Below are positions 39,037 to 48,003 of a DNA stretch of 64,000 nt, piece by piece (position 1 is the stretch's first letter; every line of letters starts with the position of its first letter). This DNA is from an uncultured Clostridium sp. Lineage in GTDB: Bacteria > Bacillota > Clostridia > Lachnospirales > Lachnospiraceae. Location of the stretch: the NCBI GenBank assembly GCA_900542035.1, contig UQMJ01000002.1, positions 139,770-203,769 on the forward strand, in the 5' to 3' direction. The position numbers and the translations under genes are program-made. The notes under the pieces were generated by a model. The model worked only from the letters and a program-made list of their open reading frames with translations, did not search any database and had not been told where the DNA came from.

Positions 39037-41388
39037 TTATATTTTCTTTAATTTTGCAAAAGAGGCAAACATTTTTTTAATTCCATGCTTGTCAAACTCT
39101 ACTGTGACTTCAAAATCTTTTCCACCGTCTTTGATTTCAGTAACCGTTCCGTCCCCAAATTTAATGTGACGGACTCTGTCGCCTTTTCCATAATCCAGGG
39201 AAGAAGCTTTTTCTACCGTAAATGCTTTTCCAAACGATGGGGCAGATACAGGAGACGTTTTTTTAGACGCATAAGCATTATGGGATCCGGCGCTGAATCC
39301 TCCGCCAAAACCGCCTCCCAGAGTGCCGCCGCTTCTTCCCCATCCTCTGGAGCCGTTATCCTCTCCTGATTTTCCCCAGGCTTTTGCCGCCTTATCGCTC
39401 CAGGGAAGTCCAGAATCGTCAAAGTCTTCTTCCGAACGTCCCCATTTAGACAATCTTGGTTCCAGCGTTTCTTTGTCCAGAAATACTTCCGGAATTTCCT
39501 CAATAAACCGGCTGGTCTTGGAATAACGGGTTTCTCCATTTACCATCCGCATCCTGGCTCCGGTCAAAACCAGTTCTTCTTTTGCCCTGGTAATTCCTAC
39601 ATAACACAGACGCCGTTCTTCCTCCAGCTCGGATTTATCGTCTGCAGAAATTGCCATCATGCCTGGGAACAGGCCATCTTCCATTCCGGCCAGGTAAACC
39701 AGCGGAAATTCCAGCCCCTTCGCACTGTGAAGCGTCATTAAGGTCACTCGTTCCTCCGAGTCGTCCATCCGGTCAATATCCGCAACCAGCGCCACTTCTT
39801 CCAGAAATTCCCCAAGCGAAGGATTTTCACTGTTTTCCTCGTAGCTGACCGCTTTGTTAATCAATTCCTCAATATTTTCCAGACGGGTCTCTGACTCCAC
39901 TTCCCCTTCTGTCTCTAACTCTTTCCGGTAGCCGGTGTCTTCTAAAATGGCTCCGATTAATTCTTTTATGCTGTATCCTTCTTCTGTCATCATGCGCCGC
40001 AGGTTTTCTATCTGTTCTACAAAGCCGCCGATTTTTCCAGCAGCTTTTCCAATATCCGGTATCATTCTTGCTTCTTCCAGGGCCTGGTACAGGCTCATTC
40101 CATGCTCAGAAGCAAAGACCGTTACTCTTCCCACAGTGGTCGCGCCAATTCCCCTCTTCGGAACATTGAGAATACGCAGAACTGCCAGGTCGTCTACTCC
40201 ATTGGCAATAGTCTTTAAATATGCCAGAATATCCTTAATCTCTTTTCTCTGATAGAAGTTTACGCCTCCTACCAGACGATATGGGATATTATAGGCGATG
40301 CATTTTTCCTCCAAAAGGCGGGACTGGGCGTTGGTCCGGTATAAAACGGCAATATCCTTCCAGGATCTTCCGGTATTTTTCATGGATCGGGCAATGGCGT
40401 CCGCCTCTTCATCTGCCGTATTGTACTGGCGTACTTTTACCAAATCTCCTTCCCCATTAGCAGTCCATAGCGTCTTGTCTTTTCTGTCCCTGTTGTGGCG
40501 GATTACCTCATTGGCAGCGCTTAAAATGTTCTGGGTGGAACGGTAATTCTGCTCCAGCTTGATGACCTTTGCCCCTGGAAACGCTTCTTCAAAATCCAGG
40601 ATATTCCGCACATCTGCGCCGCGGAATTTGTAAATAGACTGATCATCGTCGCCTACTACGCAGAGATTGCGGTATTTTTTTGCCAGCAGGCTTACCAGCT
40701 TAAACTGGGCGTAGTTGGTATCCTGGTACTCGTCTACCATGATATAGCGGAACCGCTCCTGGTAGTAATCTAAAATCTCCGGATTATTCTGGAACAGTTC
40801 TACGGTCTTTACAATTAAATCGTCAAAATCCAAGGCGTTGTTTTTCTTTAATTCATCTTGATAAGCCTTGTAAATCTGGGCAATTTTCTTCTGCCGCATC
40901 TCGTTTCCTGCATTTAACTCCATTTCTTCCGGCGTAATCAGCTGATCCTTGGCTGAAGAAATATGGTTTAACATGGCTCGATCCTTGTAAAGCTTGGTGT
41001 CTACGTCCAGTTTTTTTAACACCTGCTTCATCAGCGTCTTCTGATCGTCGCTGTCGTAGATGGTAAAATTACTGGAATATCCCAGCGCCTCAATATGGCG
41101 GCGCAAAATTCGCACACAGGAAGAATGGAAGGTGCTGACCCAGACGCTTTCTGCTCCAAAGCTAACCAACTTGTCCACACGTTCCCGCATCTCTCCGGCC
41201 GCCTTGTTGGTAAAGGTAATAGCCATTATATTCCAGGGATTTACCCCTTTTTCTTCTATCAGATATACCACACGATGGGTAAGAACCCTCGTTTTTCCGG
41301 AACCTGCTCCGGCCAGAACTAAAAGCGGCCCTTCTGTGCAAAATACCGCCTCTTTCTGAGCCGGATTTAATGTATCATAAATACTCAT
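39037..41388 (-). CDS. pcrA: ATP-dependent DNA helicase PcrA/UvrD
   Basis: 783 residues. UvrD family: LNPAQKEAVFCTEGPLLVLA, Walker A GAGSGKTR, motif II VDEYQDTN, motif III GDDDQSIYKFRGAD, and motif VI VGITRAKEELVL. The C-terminal PcrA-type Tudor-like domain starts near GDRVRHIKFGDGTV. Unwinds DNA 3' to 5' in repair, replication and removal of RNA polymerase. An extended -10 TGTTATAAT lies upstream, back to back with the DUF1836 promoter. Confidence 0.95.
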   Translation of the reverse strand: MSIYDTLNPAQKEAVFCTEGPLLVLAGAGSGKTRVLTHRVVYLIEEKGVNPWNIMAITFTNKAAGEMRERVDKLVSFGAESVWVSTFHSSCVRILRRHIEALGYSSNFTIYDSDDQKTLMKQVLKKLDVDTKLYKDRAMLNHISSAKDQLITPEEMELNAGNEMRQKKIAQIYKAYQDELKKNNALDFDDLIVKTVELFQNNPEILDYYQERFRYIMVDEYQDTNYAQFKLVSLLAKKYRNLCVVGDDDQSIYKFRGADVRNILDFEEAFPGAKVIKLEQNYRSTQNILSAANEVIRHNRDRKDKTLWTANGEGDLVKVRQYNTADEEADAIARSMKNTGRSWKDIAVLYRTNAQSRLLEEKCIAYNIPYRLVGGVNFYQRKEIKDILAYLKTIANGVDDLAVLRILNVPKRGIGATTVGRVTVFASEHGMSLYQALEEARMIPDIGKAAGKIGGFVEQIENLRRMMTEEGYSIKELIGAILEDTGYRKELETEGEVESETRLENIEELINKAVSYEENSENPSLGEFLEEVALVADIDRMDDSEERVTLMTLHSAKGLEFPLVYLAGMEDGLFPGMMAISADDKSELEEERRLCYVGITRAKEELVLTGARMRMVNGETRYSKTSRFIEEIPEVFLDKETLEPRLSKWGRSEEDFDDSGLPWSDKAAKAWGKSGEDNGSRGWGRSGGTLGGGFGGGFSAGSHNAYASKKTSPVSAPSFGKAFTVEKASSLDYGKGDRVRHIKFGDGTVTEIKDGGKDFEVTVEFDKHGIKKMFASFAKLKKI

Positions 41389-41475
41389 GAAACTACTCCT
41401 TATGCATTTTTTTGCCTGATGCTTATTATAACATATTCTTTCGGACTTCGCCTACTTATTTTTCTGCTTTCCCTC

Positions 41476-41504
41476 TTGCCATCTAGTTTCCAATACTATA
41501 TAAT
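41476..41504 (+). promoter_or_regulatory. Promoter of the DUF1836 gene
   Basis: -35 TTGCCA (41476-41481), 17-bp spacer, -10 TATAAT (41499-41504). Confidence 0.78.
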
Positions 41505-41523
41505 AGAGTAAAGAGGTGACAAC

Positions 41524-42141
41524 ATGAGCAAAACAAATGAAGAACGATTAAAGGACTTATTTACCCGCCTGGATTCTCTGTCCTATATTAAACCAGCTTC
41601 CATTCCGGATATTCCGCTGTACATGGATCAGGTAACGACGTTTATGGATGAACACCTGGGTCACACCAAACGTTATCCGGAAGACAAGGTTCTGACCAAG
41701 ACCATGATTAACAATTACGCCAAAAACAATCTCCTTCCTCCGCCGATTAAGAAGAAATATTCCAAAGAGCATATGCTGATGCTGATTTTTATCTATTACT
41801 TTAAGAATCTTCTTTCTTTTAACGACATTGAAGAGTTGTTCCGGCCAATTTCAGGCGAACATTTTAACGGTCAGTCCGGTTTGTCTTTAGAGACCATTTA
41901 CAATGAAGTCTTTTCTTTAGAAGACAGTCAGATGGAGAATTTAAAAGCAGATGTGGCAGAAAAATTCCGACAAGCCAGCAGGACGTTTCCGGACGCAGAA
42001 GAAGCAGACCGTGAATACCTCCAGCTTTTTTCCTTTATCTGTGAACTTTCCTTTGATGTATATCTGAAAAACCAGATGATTGAAATGCTGATTGATGGGC
42101 TTCGGGCAGAACATGACAGTTCTGGAAAGAAAAAGAAATAA
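41524..42141 (+). CDS. DUF1836 protein
   Basis: 205 residues, soluble. DUF1836 signature: VLTKTMINNYAKNNLLPPPI and KKKYSKEHMLMLIFIYYFKN form a MerR-like winged-helix region. The C-terminal half is helical. Members are thought to be DNA-binding regulators, but targets are unknown. AAAGAGGTGA site. Divergent from pcrA, which may be only positional. Confidence 0.82.
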   Translation: MSKTNEERLKDLFTRLDSLSYIKPASIPDIPLYMDQVTTFMDEHLGHTKRYPEDKVLTKTMINNYAKNNLLPPPIKKKYSKEHMLMLIFIYYFKNLLSFNDIEELFRPISGEHFNGQSGLSLETIYNEVFSLEDSQMENLKADVAEKFRQASRTFPDAEEADREYLQLFSFICELSFDVYLKNQMIEMLIDGLRAEHDSSGKKKK

Positions 42142-42151
42142 TACTATGAAG

Positions 42152-42192
42152 AAATCGAGCAGATACGGGATTTCCTCTCTTCTGCTCGATTT
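42152..42192. terminator. Bidirectional terminator between DUF1836 and yerC
   Basis: 12-bp stem AAATCGAGCAGA/TCTGCTCGATTT with U-run on the plus strand; shared by the convergent genes. Confidence 0.8.
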
Positions 42193-42211
42193 TTACATTT
42201 AGCTGCAGATC

Positions 42212-42523
42212 TTATGATTCTTCTGCATCCTGTGCCTGTTCCTCTAATCTGGCAAATACCATGTCGTATCCATCGTTTCCATAGTTGAGGGAGCGGTTCA
42301 CACGGCTGATAGTGGCTGTGGAAGCTCCTGTTTTTTCTGCTATCTCCAGATAAGTCTTGCCTTCCCGCAGCATCTTTGCTACTTCGTAGCGCTGTGACAG
42401 TGAAAGAAGTTCATTAATCGTACACACATCTTCAAAAAAGATGTAACATTCTTCTGGCGACTTTAAGGTCAGAATTGCCTGAAACAGGTGGTTGACCGCA
42501 TCTGTCCTAAGTTTTTTGTTCAT
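42212..42523 (-). CDS. yerC: TrpR-like protein YerC/YecD
   Basis: 103 residues. The TrpR-superfamily helix-turn-helix is clear: LLSLSQRYEVAKMLREGKTY then EIAEKTGASTATISRVNRSL. The acidic tail ends EEQAQDAEES. The YerC family is widespread in Firmicutes next to pcrA, as here in the same neighbourhood. No tryptophan genes are near, so a trp repressor role is not supported. The upstream gap holds a TGTACA-type imperfect palindrome (42558-42594). Confidence 0.85.
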   Translation of the reverse strand: MNKKLRTDAVNHLFQAILTLKSPEECYIFFEDVCTINELLSLSQRYEVAKMLREGKTYLEIAEKTGASTATISRVNRSLNYGNDGYDMVFARLEEQAQDAEES

Positions 42524-42557
42524 GCATTAACGCCCCTTTTTAGCTTTGCTTTTCGCA

Positions 42558-42594
42558 GCATCCATGTACATGGGACTCCCCTGTATACTGATGC
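42558..42594. repeat. Imperfect palindrome related to the oppA-oppB hairpin
   Basis: Arms start GCATCCATGTACA and end TGTATACTGATGC. Its complement begins GCATCAGTATACAGGGG, matching 15 of 17 bases of GCATCCGTGTACAGGGG at 30828. Located between the yerC and Cof genes. Confidence 0.6.
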
Positions 42595-42642
42595 TACGAT
42601 GTTATTTTAGCATACTAAAGTTCGAAAGTCTACAGTTTCAAC

Positions 42643-43455
42643 TCAAGAAAGCAAAAATTTTTCCACTGCCAGGGCTACGCCGTCTTCCTCATTGGATGCC
42701 GTAATGTAATCAGCCGCTTTCCGGACTGGAAAAACCGCATTTTCCATGGCAATCCCAAGACCTGCATATTGAATCATGGTCAAATCATTGTACCCATCTC
42801 CGCAGGCAATCATCTCTTCCCTGGAAATTCCCAGAATTCCTAACAGCACTTCCAGCCTCTGGGCTTTGTCGATCCCTTTCGGAAGAATTTCCAGAAAGAA
42901 CGGTTCTGACCGGTACACGGAAAAATCTCTTCCCAGCGCTGCCTTTACAAGAGGTTCTACGGTCGCCAGATATCCTCCATCGTCTACCATCAGAAATTTA
43001 GGAACCGTAAGTCCGGCTACGTATTCTTCCATGTCTTCCAGTTCCCGTATAGCAAGACTGTTGATTTTCGCTTCCAGTTCTACATAAGGGTCGTCTTTTT
43101 TCTTTGTCAGAATCGTGTCGTTTTCATAAGTCAGGATATTAACCCGATGTTCTTCTGCCAGTTTCATAATTTTCCGGTTAATCTGCTGGGGCAGCAGAAC
43201 CGAGGACACTGGCTGGCCTGTGGCGCAGTCTATAATCAGGCCCCCGTTAAATGCCAGAATATAACCGCCGTATTTGTTCAGTTCCAATTCTTCTGCCAGG
43301 TGGACAATTCCCTGTGTGGGGCGGCCGGAGGCCAGAACCACGAGGATTCCCCGCTTTTCTGCCTCCATTAACGCTTCCTTTGTCCTGGGAGTGATTTTTT
43401 TCTCCCGATTGGTCAGTGTGCCGTCTAAATCCAGCACAATCATTTTGTAATTCAT
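42643..43455 (-). CDS. Cof-type HAD-IIB phosphatase
   Basis: About 270 residues. The ATG at 43455 lies six bases after GGAG; a GTG at 43467 is an alternative. Motif I is DLDGTLTN near residue 10, motif II is LASGRPTQGI, the conserved Lys is in LPKGIDKAQRLEVLL, and motif IV is ACGDGYNDLTMIQYAGLGIAM. The class IIB cap lies between. Broad sugar-phosphate or nucleotide phosphatase activity is usual. Eighteen bases after the hydratase stop, so probably cotranscribed with it. Confidence 0.88.
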   Translation of the reverse strand: MNYKMIVLDLDGTLTNREKKITPRTKEALMEAEKRGILVVLASGRPTQGIVHLAEELELNKYGGYILAFNGGLIIDCATGQPVSSVLLPQQINRKIMKLAEEHRVNILTYENDTILTKKKDDPYVELEAKINSLAIRELEDMEEYVAGLTVPKFLMVDDGGYLATVEPLVKAALGRDFSVYRSEPFFLEILPKGIDKAQRLEVLLGILGISREEMIACGDGYNDLTMIQYAGLGIAMENAVFPVRKAADYITASNEEDGVALAVEKFLLS

Positions 43456-43472
43456 GGCCTTCTCCACGCTTT

Positions 43473-45767
43473 TTACCTATTCTGGCGGTTCCGATTGTAA
43501 TTAATCAGGCAGCCGGCCTTTACAATCTCCCGCTCTTCGGCTGTCATATCTGTAATGTACAGCTTGATTTCTTTTATTGTATCTCCGATTACATACGCCT
43601 TGATGTTCTGCAGATCCCCGTCTAATGCCTTGCGGATTCCTGGGATATAAATGTAGTCTCCTACTTCGAATTCCGGTTCTTCTTCCATCTGGAATGGCAG
43701 CATTCCCCAGTTCATTACGTTGGAACGGTAACGTTTGGTAGCGTATTCCCTGCAGATATTCGCCAATCCGCCGATTACTCTCTGACAGCTGGCTGCCTGC
43801 TCTCTGGCAGATCCATCTCCTGGCTTTACTGCATAAACCATGCTTCCAATCTCTGTATCCATTACCTGGATTTCTTCATTTCCGGAAATGGTGCGGATCT
43901 TTGCAAACACATTCTTTAACTCTTCATCCAGCTCCAGCGGATTCTGTCCTGCCGTTCTGGCCTTTTCTAACTTGTCCACTTCTTTCGTACGTCCCACATA
44001 CTCCGGATCTCTTCTGGACAGAGTAAATTCTGCCAGTCCCAGAGGATTCGAACGGTAAGAAGAGGTTTCTCCGGATGGGATTAATTCATCTGTCGTGGTA
44101 ACCGGATCCATAATTCTGGAGCAGACTTTTACCACGATATTATCAGCCAGAGGGCTCATTTCCGGCCAGTCCTTAATGTTGGGGCCGTAAACCAAATCTG
44201 CTTTTTTGTCGCCTTTTTCAAATCCAAAATAGACTCTGTGATCGTAAGAAGTACGGTCAAATTCGTATGCCGGAACCTTTCCGAAGCAATCCATTCCCTC
44301 TGCGGAAGTCAGAATACCGCCGTTTGCCGCTGTTGCCGCAATGGAACGGGCATCCATAAGAGCCACTGCCGCCATCTGTCCGTTGCCAGGCTTGGAACCT
44401 TCCCGATTGGGGAAGTTTCTGGTTGTGTGGCGGATACTTAACCCATTGTTGCAAGGGGTGTCTCCGGCTCCGAAGCATGGGCCGCAGAACGCTGTACGGA
44501 TGATTGCTCCGGCTGCCATTAAATCAGAAACCGCGCCTTTTTTTACCAGATCTGCAAATACCGGCTGGGAAGATGGGTAAACTGCCAGTGAAAATTCATC
44601 GCAGCCGCAGTTCTTTCCTTTCAATGCATGAGCTGCCTCGATTACGTTGGTATAGTTGCCGCCTGCACATCCGGCGATAATTCCCTGCTGAACCAGAAGC
44701 TTGCCATCTTTAATCTTATCGGTCAGGGTAAAGGACGCATTCTTTCCGCCAATCATTTCTGCGTTCTTTTCTACTTCTCTTAAAATGTCGGAAAGGTTTG
44801 CATTTAATTCGTCAATCTCATAGGTGTTGCTTGGATGGAACGGCAACGCAATCATTGGCTTAATGGTGCTTAAATCTACATAAACGCAGCCGTCATAGTA
44901 AGCAACCTCTGCCGGATTCAATTCTTTATAATCGTCTCCCCGTCCATGCATGGTCAAATATGCCTTTGTATCCTCATCCGTCTTCCAGATAGAAGTCAGA
45001 CAGGTTGTCTCTGTAGTCATTACGTCTACGCCGTTTCTGAAATCCGTGTCCATAGAAGCAATACCAGGGCCTACAAATTCCATGACCTTGTTTTTCACAT
45101 ATCCGTTTTTAAAGACCGCGCCAATAATGGCCAGGGCAATATCCTGCGGTCCTACGCCTGGATTGGGCTTTCCGTCCAGATAAATGGCAACTACTCCTGG
45201 ATAAGCTACGTCGTAGGTATCTCTAAGAAGCTGTTTTACCAGCTCGCCGCCGCCTTCTCCTACCGCCATGGTTCCCAGAGCGCCGTAACGGGTGTGGCTG
45301 TCGGAACCTAAAATCATCTTGCCGCAGCCTGCCATCATCTCTCTCATGTACTGGTGAATGACCGCAATATGGGGAGGAACATAGATTCCGCCGTATTTCT
45401 TTGCAGCAGAGAGACCAAACATATGGTCATCCTCATTAATTGTGCCTCCTACTGCGCACAGCGTATTATGGCAGTTGGTCAGCACATAGGGAATCGGAAA
45501 CTGCTCCATACCAGACGCCTTTGCGGTCTGAACAATGCCTACAAATGTAATATCATGGGATGCCATGGCATCAAACCGCAGCTTTAAGTGTTCCATATTG
45601 TCCGCTGTATTGTGAGCGCTTAAAATGGAATAGGCAATCGTTCCCTTTTTTGCTTCTTTTTTATCTGCAGCTTTCCCAGTCATTGCTTCTACTTTCGCGG
45701 GATCCGACTCTGGAATCAGGGATGTGCCGTTTACCAGATATACGCCGCCGTCATATAATGAAATCAT
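43473..45767 (-). CDS. Aconitase-superfamily hydratase (YbhJ-like)
   Basis: 764 residues, AGGAGG site. Aconitase fold: NCHNTLCAVGGTINEDDHMF, LGSDSHTRYGALGTMAVGEGG (Ser/His of the active site), and cluster ligands in GCAGGNYTNVIEA and TAFCGPCFGAGDTPC. The fused C-terminal swivel domain includes NWGMLPFQME. Length and order resemble E. coli YbhJ and related Clostridia hydratases rather than AcnA, AcnB or LeuCD. True substrate unknown; citrate or methylcitrate-like acids are candidates. Has its own promoter. Confidence 0.82.
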   Translation of the reverse strand: MISLYDGGVYLVNGTSLIPESDPAKVEAMTGKAADKKEAKKGTIAYSILSAHNTADNMEHLKLRFDAMASHDITFVGIVQTAKASGMEQFPIPYVLTNCHNTLCAVGGTINEDDHMFGLSAAKKYGGIYVPPHIAVIHQYMREMMAGCGKMILGSDSHTRYGALGTMAVGEGGGELVKQLLRDTYDVAYPGVVAIYLDGKPNPGVGPQDIALAIIGAVFKNGYVKNKVMEFVGPGIASMDTDFRNGVDVMTTETTCLTSIWKTDEDTKAYLTMHGRGDDYKELNPAEVAYYDGCVYVDLSTIKPMIALPFHPSNTYEIDELNANLSDILREVEKNAEMIGGKNASFTLTDKIKDGKLLVQQGIIAGCAGGNYTNVIEAAHALKGKNCGCDEFSLAVYPSSQPVFADLVKKGAVSDLMAAGAIIRTAFCGPCFGAGDTPCNNGLSIRHTTRNFPNREGSKPGNGQMAAVALMDARSIAATAANGGILTSAEGMDCFGKVPAYEFDRTSYDHRVYFGFEKGDKKADLVYGPNIKDWPEMSPLADNIVVKVCSRIMDPVTTTDELIPSGETSSYRSNPLGLAEFTLSRRDPEYVGRTKEVDKLEKARTAGQNPLELDEELKNVFAKIRTISGNEEIQVMDTEIGSMVYAVKPGDGSAREQAASCQRVIGGLANICREYATKRYRSNVMNWGMLPFQMEEEPEFEVGDYIYIPGIRKALDGDLQNIKAYVIGDTIKEIKLYITDMTAEEREIVKAGCLINYNRNRQNR

Positions 45768-45799
45768 ATGGATTCCTCCTATCGTAATTTGCTCCTTTA

Positions 45800-45828
45800 T
45801 TTATAACATTAATAAGGAGACTTTACAA
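45800..45828 (-). promoter_or_regulatory. Promoter of the hydratase gene
   Basis: -35 TTGTAA (45823-45828), 17-bp spacer, -10 TATAAA (45800-45805). Confidence 0.75.
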
Positions 45829-46008
45829 GTCCAAGAAGTTTCCCCGTCTGTTTTCTGTTCATTTTCATTCAGGAGCTGAATCAGCTGTATCCATTTTTCC
45901 TGAATCCTGGGCGGCTAAGACTATCATATATTTTTATCTGGATTATTGTCTTTTGGATTGTATCTCCTATCTTCGAGCTCTCTAATATGGAATCTCTGCT
46001 ACATCGTT

Positions 46009-46037
46009 ATAATTACCTGGCTCAGGTAATTATTTTT
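46009..46037 (+). terminator. Plus-strand terminator-like hairpin without an obvious gene
   Basis: 11-bp perfect stem ATAATTACCTG/CAGGTAATTAT, loop GCT, then TTTTT on the plus strand. On the minus strand it follows the M24 peptidase stop without a U-run. The upstream plus strand (45870-45910) has a nested stem ATTCAGGA/TCCTGAAT around AGCTG/CAGCT, but no convincing promoter or reading frame. Confidence 0.5.
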
Positions 46038-46057
46038 CCTTGTATTATAAAATTACT

Positions 46058-47143
46058 TTAGAGAATAATCAGTTCTTTTGTTGCTTTAGTAAAATTTTCA
46101 AATCCCTGTTCGGTCACCACTCCCATATCTTCAATACGTACTCCAAATTCATCCGTTAAATAAATTCCTGGTTCTACTGTCATTACCACACCAGGCCTTA
46201 AAACTTCTTCCTCCACTTCATTAAATCTGGGATTTTCATGGCCGTCCAGCCCAATGCTATGTCCTAATCCATGTTCAAAGCATCCATCAAAGCCAGCTTC
46301 TTTAATAAAGTCCCTGGCAATTTTATCAACCTCTTTTCCTTTCATTCCTGGATGAATATTGTCCAAAGCTTGTTTCTGGGCCTGCTGCACTATTTGATAC
46401 ACTTCCTTTTGTCTGGATGAAATTGTACCAAATCCAAAAGTTCTCGTCATATCTGAACGATAACCCTGAACAATAGCTCCAAAATCAATCATTAGCAAAT
46501 CTCCGTTTTCAATGACTTTATCCCCAAAACCACCATGCGGCAGTGATGTTTTTACACCAGAAGAAGAAATATATCCAATATCAAATCCTTCTGAGCCCTG
46601 GCGAATCATAAACGTTCCTAAAGCCATGCGAATATCAGATTCTTTCATTCCAATCCTTGCAACATTTAAGATGTGGTCATAAGCCCTGTCTGCAATTTTC
46701 TGAGCCTGTCTCAAATAGGTAAGTTCTTCTTCATCTTTAATCTTTCTACATTCCTTTACTATGTTATCAGCACAGAACGTTTCATCTAGTTTAACTCCCT
46801 CTAGCATAGATACCAATTTCTGATACCGCTTCCATGAAAGAATCCCTGTTTCAAATCCCAGGCATTTAATCTTCCAGTCTTTTATACATTTTCTGATTCC
46901 TTCATCAATATTTTTACATAACTTTACATCACAATCTTTTACGCCTGATACTGCCATCTGATAATAACGAAAATCCACCAGAAGTACTGCTTTTGTCTCT
47001 GTTACAAGAAGGCTTCCCTGCCAGACATCTGCCCTCGTCAGATAATGCCGATTACTTCTGTCTTCTATCAGAACACACTGTATCTGACTATTCTTTAATG
47101 CTTTCTGTATTTCTTCAATTCGATTTTTTAATTTCTTTTCCAT
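46058..47143 (-). CDS. M24-family Xaa-Pro aminopeptidase/dipeptidase-like protein
   Basis: 361 residues from the ATG at 47143; the 45-residue extension upstream overlaps the permease gene. Creatinase-type N-domain (1-125), then the pita-bread domain with all five metal ligands: two Asp in LLMIDFGAIVQGYRSDMTRTF, His in FEHGLGHSIGLDGHE, Glu in MTVEPGIYL and Glu in GVRIEDMGVV. It cleaves peptides with proline at position two or related amides. Last gene of the UroD/ABC operon, so it may act on an imported peptide or creatine-like substrate. Confidence 0.88.
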   Translation of the reverse strand: MEKKLKNRIEEIQKALKNSQIQCVLIEDRSNRHYLTRADVWQGSLLVTETKAVLLVDFRYYQMAVSGVKDCDVKLCKNIDEGIRKCIKDWKIKCLGFETGILSWKRYQKLVSMLEGVKLDETFCADNIVKECRKIKDEEELTYLRQAQKIADRAYDHILNVARIGMKESDIRMALGTFMIRQGSEGFDIGYISSSGVKTSLPHGGFGDKVIENGDLLMIDFGAIVQGYRSDMTRTFGFGTISSRQKEVYQIVQQAQKQALDNIHPGMKGKEVDKIARDFIKEAGFDGCFEHGLGHSIGLDGHENPRFNEVEEEVLRPGVVMTVEPGIYLTDEFGVRIEDMGVVTEQGFENFTKATKELIIL

Positions 47144-47163
47144 TTTCCTCGTAAGCTTCCTTT

Positions 47164-48003
47164 CTAGCCCTTCACTGCACCTGCAAAGCTTCCACCTTTC
47201 TGGAACTTTTCTAAAATCAAATATAACACAATAATCGGAATTGTAACTAAAGTAGTTCCTGCCAAAATAACTGGCCATGGAGTTGACAGTCCTTCGCTGA
47301 TAGGCAGCAGCGAAATCGTTACAATTAACGTATACTTGCTTTGCTTTCTAAGATATAACAAAGGCCAGAAGAAATCATTCCATCTTGAAATTAATGTAAC
47401 TGCTCCCCAAGATGCCAATGCTGGCTTAATAATCGGAACTACTATCTTCGTAAAAATTCCAAAGTCACTACAGCCATCTATTTTTGCGGCTTCAATCAGT
47501 TCATCTGGTACATCTGAAATGTATTGATTCATGTAAAATATGCCTATCGCCGTAGCAATCTTTGGTATAATTAAAGACCACAAACTGTTAATCAAATTCA
47601 GCTTCTGCATAATGATGAACAGCGGAACTGCTCCCACTTCAGCAGGAACCAACATTGTGGCAATAATAAAATAAAATAGAAATGTTCTGCCTGGAAAACG
47701 ATATTTTGAAAATGCAAAACCCGCCAGCGCACAAAAAAATAATGAAGTTATCGTCCCTATAATTGTGGTAAATGCGCTGTTAAACGTATTCTGACAAACT
47801 GGAATCAACTCAAACAGACGCTTGAAGTTATCCAAAGTAGGATGTTCTACCCATAAAGAATGAAATCCTGTCAGACTTTCTTTTGTGTCTTTGAACGCAA
47901 TCAGACACATCCACGCAATCGGGAATAGGCACACCAAAACAATCAATGCCAGTAATAAGTGGACAGCAATGGATGCAGCCCGTTTTTTGGTTCTGTAATC
48001 CAT
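47164..48003 (-). CDS. ABC transporter permease, CUT1 MalG type
   Basis: 279 residues, six membrane segments. EAA loop at EAAKIDGCSDFGIFTKIVVP. TAATG overlap with the upstream permease and an AGGGGAGGTGG site. Second pore subunit of the UroD-linked transporter; no ATPase gene is present, so a shared ATPase is assumed. More AT-rich than the ugp genes, which it resembles only at family level. Confidence 0.88.
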   Translation of the reverse strand: MDYRTKKRAASIAVHLLLALIVLVCLFPIAWMCLIAFKDTKESLTGFHSLWVEHPTLDNFKRLFELIPVCQNTFNSAFTTIIGTITSLFFCALAGFAFSKYRFPGRTFLFYFIIATMLVPAEVGAVPLFIIMQKLNLINSLWSLIIPKIATAIGIFYMNQYISDVPDELIEAAKIDGCSDFGIFTKIVVPIIKPALASWGAVTLISRWNDFFWPLLYLRKQSKYTLIVTISLLPISEGLSTPWPVILAGTTLVTIPIIVLYLILEKFQKGGSFAGAVKG

